Shown here piece by piece: positions 11,478 through 20,585 of a stretch of 30,771 nt of DNA. The notes beneath the pieces are model-generated. The model had not been told where the DNA came from and did not search any database. It saw nothing but the letters and a program-made list of their open reading frames with translations. The position numbers were made by a program, and so were the translations under genes. Every line of letters begins with the position of its first letter. Within the stretch, counting starts at the first letter, position 1. The DNA lies in the NCBI GenBank assembly GCA_037176905.1, contig JBBBWG010032496.1, positions 11,257 to 42,027 of the forward strand, given 5' to 3'. This stretch comes from Azolla pinnata (Eukaryota > Streptophyta > Polypodiopsida > Salviniales > Salviniaceae).

Positions 11478-12250
11478 AAATACGTATAAAACTACGTAAT
11501 GTACTAAATACGTACAAAAATACGTAATGTAACAAATACGTACAAGAATACGTAATGTGCTGAATACGTATAAAACTACGTAATGTGCTAAATACGTAAT
11601 GTACTCAATACGTATTCTGAATATGTAGTGTTGAGCTACGTATTTAAAATACACCAGATAAGACTACGTATTTAGAATACATAGTATAAAACCACGTATT
11701 TAGAAATACACTGCTCAAAACTACCGTCTTTGGAAATACACAATGTATAAGTACGCGTCGAGACCTAGCATAAACCGCGTGTATAAAACTATGTAATATA
11801 CTAAATACGTATAAAACTACGTATTCTGAATCTATAGTGTAGAGTTACGTATTTAGAATACACGAGATAAGACTACGTATTTAGAATACATAGTATAAAA
11901 CCACGTATTTAGAAATACACTGCTCAAAACTACCATCTTTGGAAATACACAATGTATAACTACGTGTCGAGAACTAACCCACTCCGCATAAACCGCGTAT
12001 TCAGAACAGACCCGCTCTCCATATAAACTACGAATCTGCATACAAACTACATAGATTGTATGTACAAGTTTAGAGTACTCAAAACCCGAACCCTGAACTG
12101 CATATTCGCTGCTCTGTGTGGAAACTACGTGTTTAGAATTGCTTGCACCTTGGTGTACGACGTATATATTCAGAATACACCCGTATTTGGAATTGCACCA
12201 CAGAATTTACATACAGGCTACAAATACCGTACGTACAAGCTACGTATCTA
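11478..12250. repeat. 28-bp-periodic minisatellite with palindromic TACGTA cores
   Basis: TACGTA begins at 11481, 11493, 11509, 11521, 11537, 11549, 11565, 11577, 11593 and 11609, so spacings alternate 12 and 16 and give a 28-bp unit. It then continues with one core per unit at 11637, 11665 and 11693 (the last as CACGTA). The array decays to the right, but phased cores reappear at 11818, 11846, 11874 and 11902. A higher-order duplication of about 175-180 bp relates 11609-11781 to 11818-11999 (offset 209, about 7.5 units). Further isolated cores occur at 12230 and 12241. TACGTA is the A-box form of the ACGT element bound by plant bZIP factors. The array fills the divergent upstream region shared by coatomer zeta and RPL15. 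Confidence 0.9.
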
Positions 12251-12260
12251 GAAGACGCCA

Positions 12261-12277
12261 AACCTAAACCCTAAACC
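12261..12277 (+). promoter_or_regulatory. Telo-box upstream of RPL15
   Basis: The motif AAACCCTAA is at 12266-12274 inside a short telomere-like run (AACCTAAACCCTAAACC). Telo-boxes are established promoter elements of plant ribosomal protein and other translation genes. It lies about 450 bp before the RPL15 ATG, on the far side of a CTT-rich leader, so its distance from the true start site is unknown. Confidence 0.45.
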
Positions 12278-12628
12278 ACATGCTCTAAAATACCGCTACT
12301 CTACGCGGAAGCCGAGTGTTTAGAACTAACTTACGCATCGGTGCATAAACTGCAGATCTTAGAATCCGCCCTCAGCATTTCAACGTGGTAAAAGCGCCTT
12401 GCTCATCATCGACGACGACGACAAACAGATCACAAATACAATCAATCCAATGTTCTACTGCAAGGCAAAAACAAAGAAGAGAATTGCACAACAATGAATC
12501 TTCTGAGAAGGGTAGTTTTTTCTTTCTTTCTTTCTTCTTCTGGGGAGATAATATGAGATGAGAAGGGCAGTTTGGGAATTAGGATAAGTCTGAGGGCATT
12601 TCTTGCAATTCAAGATTTCTTCTTCAGA

Positions 12629-12681
12629 AAGCTTCTTCTTCTTCTCTTCTTCTTCTTCTTCTTCTTCTTCTTCTTCTTCTC
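12629..12681 (+). repeat. (CTT)n tract in the probable RPL15 leader
   Basis: About 53 bases of CTT with one CTCTT break end some 40 bases before the RPL15 start codon. Pyrimidine-rich leaders are common in plant ribosomal protein genes. The poly-Ser and poly-Phe frames here are repeat translation. Confidence 0.85.
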
Positions 12682-12722
12682 TTATCCAAAACCCAACAGA
12701 ACAAGGAAGAAGAAACAGAGCC

Positions 12723-12763
12723 ATGGCTATGGCGATGCCTTCTCTGCCCTCCGTCCTCAAGGT

Positions 12764-12810
<47 letters not shown>

Positions 12811-15800
12811 TCTCCATTTCCATCTCGTTCTCTACTCCTTTTTATACCCATTCCTCGCCGATTCTGAGTTCCTTGCACTCTTGGATTTGGACCAGAGCGA
12901 CGTTTCCTCACTGTCCTCCTCCTCCAGCTCCATCTTCCTGCGGGCGTCCGCCCTCCGATCTTCACCAACGTCTCTCCCACCTCTCCCGCAGCAGCGCAAA
13001 TCTGTTTGCCGAGCTTCCGCCACCGTACATGGTGCATTCTCTCTCCCTCCGTCTTCTCGTCATCTCTTTCCTTCTCTCTTTCTTCTCCCTCGTTTCTCAT
13101 AATCTTTGATGTCTTCTTTTTCCCCTATTTTTTTCCTTTTGCTCAATCATCCACTGTACTACAACCAGTCGAGGGCAAAATTGAGTCATTTCAATTTTCG
13201 TTTGTTTCTTCTTCGGTCAAATCTTTATTTCGTTAAGTTCACTTAGGAATCGTGGCGCTTTTCTGTTTTCTTTTCTGTCAAGTTACTCTTTCACCTCCTG
13301 CAATCTTAAGTTGAAGCGATCGTTCTCAACTCTAGAAGTCAAGTTAAGATGTGCAGAAAATACATGCATTTTATATTGAAATGTGAGGTTAGGTCAAGGA
13401 GTGGAATGTTGTCGATATGCTCAGAGTTGTATCTTCATTGGGTTTTGTTTCCTTTTTTAAGATCTCGATTAGGTTTCTTTGTACATGGTTTTGTGACAGA
13501 GCAGTTGCATTCTAGTTTTGAGTGTGGAATTGCAGTCTAGTTTTGGATGTGGAATTGCATTCTATGGTGTGATGGCCTTCCACATGGTTGCATTCTTTCC
13601 TGTTGCATAACTCGACTCTTGTATTTCTTTCTAAGGGGAAGTGATCCCTTACACAGTTCCGTTAATAGGCTGATTGCTCTTCAATTGGTTTCATTACAAT
13701 GCAAAGAACAGGTATATATAAATATAGTTGCAATCTATGTTAAATGTGGTGGTGCTTTCTATGGGGCTTTAGTCTTAACAGTTGATCTAAAATGGGGTTT
13801 AAGACAGAATAATGGATGAATTAAACGAAGAGAGGATAGTTTCTAATTGTAGTCTTTTTTCTATGTATGAAAGATCCTGACAGGTTCCACCTAGCAAATT
13901 TGGGTCCTCAACCTGGATCTCGAAAGAAAGCAAAGAGGAAAGGAAGAGGAATAGGTGCAGGGCAGGGTGCAACCTGTGGTTTTGGGATGAGAGGTCAGAA
14001 GTCCAGATCAGGTCCTGGTGTACGCCCAGGGTTCGAAGGAGGCCAAACCCCGCTTTACCGACGTCTCCCCAAGCTTAGAGGAATTGCTGGAGGTATAAAA
14101 AGTTATTTTGTTACTAAAAAATAATATTCCGAGAGTTGTTGTTGGGTATTTTGCCAGAGTAGTTGTTGAGTTTTTCAGAAAACTGCCTAGAATGCTTTGC
14201 TATAATGACGTGCAGGGATATTCAGGTAATGTTTTTTGGAAAAACTTTGGGCATATTGGTAAGACAACCCAAATTTGTTGTTGATTATATACATTGTGTA
14301 TTATCATGTCTTTTGTATTCGTATAGTGGTTTTTTGGTATTTTTGAGGATTATCAAGTCTTGTTTTGCCTACAGTGGTTTTTTCAATAATTGTTTTATTG
14401 TTTAGTAGGTATTTTGGTAATTTTGATAACTATCCCAACTTGTTGTGTACTGAATGTAGAAACACCCCTATGTTCTCCAACTACCCCTAAGTATTACACG
14501 AATGACCATACTAACCCCCTTCTACCACCATCTAACTTTTTCGCTAGGAAGAGTGCCTTGGTAATGTATAAAAATGTCCAAGGTATTCAAAATGGCCATG
14601 AAAGCTTGGAGGCAATTTTGTTGAGTTTGGTAGATTTTGTTTTTGGTGCTAAAGTTGTGAAGTACCCTGCATATGAAAGCTAGGAGAATGTTGGTAAATT
14701 TGTTTTGTGCTAAAATCATGATGTACCCTACATATGAAAGTCAGGAGGCAATTTGGTGATTAGATTCTTCTTTGATTCTAAGCATCAAACTAAAGTGGTG
14801 GCGTACTTGTTATATGAAAGCTAGAAGGTAAGTATTGTTGGTCTTTCCAAATAGTTATTGACTCTTCATTGATGCAAACAGAAATGGTGATGTACCTTGT
14901 ATATAAAAGGTAGGAGGTAATTTTGTGATTTTTCAAGTGAATATATTCTTCTTTGATGCTAACTGAAATGATGATATACCTTGATGTGAACTGAATGATT
15001 ATAAAAAATGTTATCAGGCTATTGTTAAGTGTTTAAAATTCGATTTGTGCAAATTTTTTTCTGCAGGCATGTCTGCAGGGCTGCCTAAATTTGTCACAGT
15101 GAACTTAGCTGATATCGAGCTTGGTGGATTTGAGGAAGGAGAGGAGGTATCTTTGGAGTCATTGAAAAGCAGAGGCATACTCAACCCATCTGGACGAGAC
15201 AGAAGGCTACGGCTTAAGGTAAGCAAATGCACACTCATGCATATCTTTTTGATCTTTTAATACCGACGGGTTTCTGATGGTCGCAAGGGGTGCCATAGCT
15301 TCAACACTGGTAAATGCTTCTTGATCGATGAGAGATATTTTGGTTGAGTGTGTGAATCACCTCTTGAACTTCTGTTTTTTGAAGACTGTTTTCTGTTCTG
15401 TGGTGGGGCATGCTAGATGGGAGATACAGAAAGTAAAGATGCAAAATCAAAAGCATGTGCTGTTAGATTTGAGACCCACAACCTCGAAACCATGATTAGG
15501 ATAAGAAACTTGACTATGATCTTGAAAAGTAAAGGTAACAAAAACTGAAAACAATGAACATTGCATATCCTTAAAAACATTGTATTTCCACTCTCTGGTT
15601 GTGACACGCTTTAAGAGACCATATCATCACCAGTAGAGCTGGTTCAAACATCACGTGAAAGGAGTCCTTACTATGATCTTGAAAAGTTAAGAAACAAAAC
15701 CGAAATCATGTCACTGTGACACTATAGATATGTCCTTAAAAATGCATCACATATATATGTCGCTATGACCCATAACCTGGTAGCATCACATGGAAAGAAT

Positions 15801-16254
15801 CTTTCCTATGATCTTGAAAAGTGAAGATACAACACGTGTTAGAAACATATATAATCTCATTAGAAACACGTGTTACAGTTGACCCACAACTTTGAAACAT
15901 CACATAGTAGATACATCTAACTACACTACATGATTGCATATGATTAGAATAACCATTCAGGATGGTTTTGCATTATAAATTCTCCGCATACTTCAGTGAG
16001 CACTGTCTTGTTTAACGCAGGTTCTTGGGGATGGAGAGTTCAACTCGAAGCTTTGCATTAAGGCAGGTGCATTCTCTGAATCAGCAAAAAGTAAGCTGGA
16101 AGCTGCAGGCTGCACTCTTACGCTAGTTCCAGGACCAAAGAAATGGTTGAAGCCTTCAGTTTTGAAGCATCAACAACGTGCTGCTGACTACTTTGCGAAG
16201 AAATTCGCAAACACGCCAAGAACAGAGAATGCAGCCTCAACGGCAGAAGAGTAA
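12723..16254 (+). CDS. RPL15: Plastid 50S ribosomal protein L15 (uL15c), five exons, about 259 aa
   Basis: This is a nuclear gene for the plastid large-subunit protein uL15. Exons: 12723-12761, 12896-13031, 13874-14092, 15067-15218 and 16021-16254. Junctions are GT/AG and in phase, giving 780 nt with stop. The first two exons code a Ser/Ala/Arg-rich transit peptide starting [13 protein letters not shown] and ending near SVCRASA. The mature part has family blocks: [69 protein letters not shown] (here [14 protein letters not shown]) and [18 protein letters not shown]. The start ATG has a good context (CCATGGC), and Arabidopsis chloroplast L15 has a comparable length (about 277 aa). One uncertainty: exon 2 could instead begin at 12869 (GAG acceptor), which keeps the frame and adds FLALLDLDQ for 268 aa. 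I prefer the CAG acceptor at 12896. Introns are 134, 842, 974 and 802 bp. Confidence 0.94.
12766..12806 (+). repeat. (CT)n microsatellite in RPL15 intron 1
   Basis: Over 20 CT units begin four bases after the intron 1 donor of RPL15. Because intron 1 is only 134 bp, length change here alters a sizeable part of it. The long frame that reads through this tract from the start codon is an artefact of missing the splice. Confidence 0.85.
14655..14990 (+). repeat. Degenerate tandem repeat in RPL15 intron 3
   Basis: Units of about 61-86 bp are anchored by a recurring phrase like GATGTACCTTGTATATGAAAG followed by CTAGGAGG. Anchors are near 14659, 14720, 14802, 14888 and a partial one near 14972. Copies are diverged, so this is an old intronic minisatellite rather than a recent expansion. 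Confidence 0.7.
15450..15910 (+). repeat. Three-copy tandem repeat in RPL15 intron 4
   Basis: The 17-mer CTATGATCTTGAAAAGT occurs at 15514-15530, 15671-15687 and 15806-15822 (spacings 157 and 135). Around it two other phrases repeat in the same order: GACCCACAACC-type, near 15474, 15767 and 15880, and CATCACRTG-type, near 15650 and 15785. The unit is therefore about 135-157 bp, with copies of uneven divergence. Confidence 0.7.
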
Positions 16255-19200
16255 AATAGAAATCTGTCTGTGTACAAAAATTTTGTTCAATTTATGATGG
16301 GTTTTTTTCTCCTAGCCAATGGGAAAAAGCTCACACATCCTTCTTTCGTTGATCACATGTAATAGCATCAACACGTTAAAAAAACCATCAGGAGAAATTC
16401 ATAGCTTTGTGAGGTTCTTTTTCTTGACTACTTTCTTGTTATAACAAGGTAAGGTTTGGTTTGGTTTTGGACCGATGTAAGGAAAAAGGGCTACTTTCAA
16501 TAGAATGTCAGATCACTTGATGACCAGTTTTTTCATGTTAGGTTTGTACAAGTCAGGTTCGAACATAGCTCTATATAGTAATTTTTCTACTGGATGCAAA
16601 TTTTGGAATGCACTGTTTGACCTTTTTTGGCCTTCATGGACAGCATACAATTTGGGTTGATATGGTTTTGGGGTGGATTCTCTTCTTTTTTTGTGAATTG
16701 GATTGAAATAAGATAATGATGCTACAAAAAACGCTCACTAGCTATAAGCCAGTTTCTAATACAAAGACTAACCTTCGAAGGTGTTGTAGCACCAAAGTGT
16801 TCTGAATGCATTTCATGAAATGAAGTTCATCAAACATTAACCCATTTCTCAGCTCCAATAACACTGTAAAAGAAGATCATCACCCAGATTCATACATATG
16901 TGGTAGGTAGCAGAAATAGCCACATTGGGGGATGTAATTCCATTGCATTTTCTTCCCCAATTCCGTTACATTTGATGAGAAGGCTCTTTCAATGACTAGC
17001 GAGATCTTGTTCCAGTGCATCTGATCCTCGATAATCACATGGTCTTTTTCTCCCCCCCGGATTCAGACAAAAGCTTTGATTTGCTCATGATCCGTCTCTC
17101 CGAAAAAGGAAACCGTGAAGGGGAGGATAACGTCACGATATCCTAATGATTTTTAGAATCTTTCGAGAACATTTTCGAGCTTGTGCCTTCCTACGTTGAC
17201 CATTACCAAGAACTGTCGCCCGAAATTCTCAGGTGCTTCTAGAAGTATCGATATACAAAAATTAAATGCTTCTCGTATCAAGAGAATTCTCTCTCCTTGT
17301 TCGATCGATCTCTCTTGTCTTTGCATGGTCGGTGTGTCCATTACAATGAATTCCACTAATAATTTGTTCTTCGACCTAAAAACCGATTCCCGTGAAAGCA
17401 AAAAGCCACTTGTAAAAGTGCACTTATGCATTGAAAACAAGGGTAAAGAAATGGCTCCGTTACGCCCTGATTTAACCTGATCTTCCCTTGATTATCGCCG
17501 CAAATGACATATAACCAAAGACCATAAGCGCATCGATGTCGATCTTGATTCCATCTTTTCTCCCCCCCCCGAACCCCCCTTTTTGTGTTGTTTTTGTTTT
17601 GTTTCGATGATCATACTCGACCTTCTTTACACGAGGAATCAAACATGGGAAGAATTATGCGACCCCACGATCGATGGCACGAATGGAAAGGAAGGGGCCA
17701 TCATCATTGGCTTTTCGATAATGCACATAATCGGATCCGGGTCCCGTTTGTGGGAGAGAGCATAAGCAACAAACATTGTGCATGGCAAGATTCGGTTCCA
17801 ACGGCACCTCGGTGCTACAGTTGCCACTGGCAATGCTGATCCTGGGAACAACAGTTGGCTGATTGATGCCATTTTGCAAAGCCTTTATTATTATTATTAT
17901 TATTATTATTTTCTCAACAGGGCGTGTCGCAGCTCATAGAGCAAGCGAGCACTTTCGGTAGTATATTCCTCGATCGAATGGCCTTGAGTGCGTCGATACA
18001 TGAAGCGAGCGAGATGATGACGATGGTAGTTGTTCCCATGCGTCAAGACTCTGCCAATATTGGCCTAAGAAGACGTTAATATATCTCTCTTTCTTTCTTC
18101 CTGTGTGTGTGTATATAGTTATATGCGTGTGTGTGTGTGTGTGCATCGTGGATCATCACCACCCATGCGATCAATCAAAGCACAGATCATTAACGAACCA
18201 ACGATGGAGCGTGAGCTGATCACGACCCTACGCCAATCGCCAAAGCAGCAGACAGACTGATGGCCGAGAGACGTGCATTGGATTTATCTCTCCCCGGAAT
18301 TTATCGATCTGTGATCGGCTGGGCACTGCTCCGCATCAGAAGACATGTTTTTGGCAGAGCAGATGCCCGCCGTGGTCAGACTGCGGCGACAAACGCTGCT
18401 TAGTTAGTGCTCCCAGAATCCCAACCACCCCCGCACCTGTTGCTGGAAAAGCATTATTCTTCTCCTCTGTCCTCTTGTGAGCCACCGGAGGAGATCGGAT
18501 AAAAACAGCGGGGGGGCATATGAGCAGCGTTTCAAGTGGCGCGATCCGTTTGGTCGGGCTAAATTCTCCATATACACACATGCATATATCCCGACTCCAT
18601 CTGAGCTTCTCAGACCCAGACCCAGCATCGAGCTGAACGAGTGGGTGCAGAATGAGCTGATTCCAAGGCGGCCATGGCCACCCTCGCCGAGCTCTGCAGT
18701 AAGAATCCCTCTGGTACGCACACGTCCGTAGTTCTCCAGTCCTAGCTCTTCTGATTCGTCCCGAGGCGCAGACGTACAGAGCGGTAGCTGGCTCTCAAGC
18801 CTGCCGACAACGCCTACTGAGAAGGCTACCCAGCCAGAATTGCATTAGGAATTTCTGGATTATCGATCTGGGTCACATACATGAATGAGCCCCATCGATG
18901 CTCGGGGTTCTGATACCCCATTGCGGATCAGTCGGTGCTGGCATCGGAGCTGATTAGTATCAGCCTCCAGCCGTCTGCAGATGGATGGATTGATCTTTCG
19001 GCTCGATCGATTCCTGCCTCTGGAGGCTAACCGCGCTTGTCCTGATGGCATTCGCATAAGAACGCGGTAAAACTTGAAGAGGTCTACGGCTCGATTCTGA
19101 GCTCTTTCCTGTATGTATTTCGGAGAATTACCGAAAGAAAAGGCTGACAAATCTATTAATCTACATTTCAATGCCTACTAGAACGAGACTATTACAGATT

Positions 19201-19751
19201 AACACCTGGATTTATCTCTCCCCGGAAAATTAACGCCCAATTAGCTGATCAACACCAAATTAATTGGATTCCGAATCCTAAACCTAAACTTTAAACCCAA
19301 ATTAATTTCTAGCTTCTGTTAATCAGTAGAGAAAAATTTGGGAAATTTCAGGTTGAAATCTAAAAACAAATTTTGAATGGAAAAACAAAACAAAAAAACC
19401 ACACATTTCCAAATCCTTCATTTCCCCTGTTTTTCGATCGGATTTTCCTGTTCCTTCTTGTTTCGGATGCTCTTTCCTGTTTTCTTAGCTCGCATTTTCT
19501 GCACAAACCATGTCTTGTTGATCGTCCTCGCCAATTTCGCTCGCCATTTTCTGCGTTGCTGACTTCTTTGATGTGTATTCTATAGTATGTGTATGCATAC
19601 GTGCATGCCCAGGGATATTTGGTCTGTTTTTGCTCTCTGTTTCTGCACAGATGTTGTTTCTTTTCTGGCAATCCAGAAGGAACACGATTAGTCAAGAAGC
19701 TTAGAAGAAGAAGAAGAAGAAAGTGAGCCAGAGAGAGAAAGAATATATTGG
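16255..19751. other. Spacer between RPL15 and ACR; no confident gene
   Basis: The first few hundred bases are RPL15 3'UTR. The rest has no recognisable gene. It contains (ATT)n at 17886-17910, GT tracts near 18102-18143, a possible decayed minus-strand frame at 17050-17440, and a repeat-family fragment at about 19150-19330. A GC-richer patch at 18430-19080 has an ATG at 18674 followed by a donor-like site, but I cannot link it to any protein. Confidence 0.55.
19150..19330. mobile_element. Fragment related to the TIR element at 26775-27222
   Basis: The stretch starting CTATTAATCTACATTTCAATG then CCTACTAG matches the terminal segment seen at 26793-26822 and, inverted, at 27165-27200. Downstream similarity continues (ATTACAGATTAACACC, ATTAACGCCCAATTAGCTGATC, ATCAACACCAAATTAATTGG) to the inverted right half of that element. 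Only one end is visible here, so this is a partial or decayed copy. Confidence 0.5.
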
Positions 19752-20549
19752 ATGACAATGGAGTCCCAAGAGAGATATTGCTGGCCTTATTTCGATCCAG
19801 AGTATGAGAACTTTAGCTTCAGGGTAAACCCCCCAAGGTACAAATCATGCTACTTGTAAATTTGATGCTTTTCAATCTTGTTATGTTTCAGATGACCTGG
19901 GATAAAACCATACAGAAAACCCTCATTACTTATTAGAGCACTGACTTGTAATCTAAATCATCGACGTTTGTATTGTAGGTATATGTCTCGATGTAAAATC
20001 ACTCATATACATAATCACTAGCAAGTGTGTGTCTAGCACATATGTGACGGCACGTTTGCATATATCTATATCTATATCTATCTATCTACCTGTCAATCTA
20101 TATATTTAATATAATCGCACATATATATTTATAATCACTTGTGATTGTATGCATATACATAAACATGTAGATGTGTGTTTATATACACATAGACATTCAC
20201 GTGAAGGTATTTTCTGGCAATATTTGGATTCAAGCAAACCTCAAACCTATCAGGAAATTTAGAGGCTCAATCCTTCTTTTTTTCTGCTTTTGTCCTCATG
20301 CAAAGAAAGGTCTGCGTATGGGCAAGTAGCTTGTCTTTCTGCCTGAACATAGATTAGCTTTGATTGTTTTGTGCAGGATAACAATCTATACTCACTTGTG
20401 AAAGTAGAAACCAATTATTGAAAGAAGCTTTTGGTTGGTTTGTGCAGGATAGTAATCGATAATGAAACAGATAATGGGTTCTCACTTGTGAAGGTAAAAA
20501 TCAGTTATTGAAAAGAAACTTTGAATGTGTAATGTTTCTGTTTGCTTTA

Positions 20550-20585
<36 letters not shown>

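Noticed and set aside
11031..11654. Long open frames crossing the N gap on both strands (up to 207 codons)
   Set aside because: They translate N and the duplicated flanks plus CTT repeats. They have no family content and overlap the coatomer zeta leader.
12572..13109. Long Ser/Leu/Phe-rich frames over the RPL15 leader, intron 1 and exon 2 (both strands)
   Set aside because: They read through CTT and CT microsatellites and an unspliced intron. Only the exon parts belong to RPL15.
18404..18731. Open frames of about 80-105 codons in the GC-richer patch, and an ATG at 18674 resembling a first exon
   Set aside because: No matching downstream exon or protein family could be seen. Kept only as a question under the 21-bp direct repeat finding.
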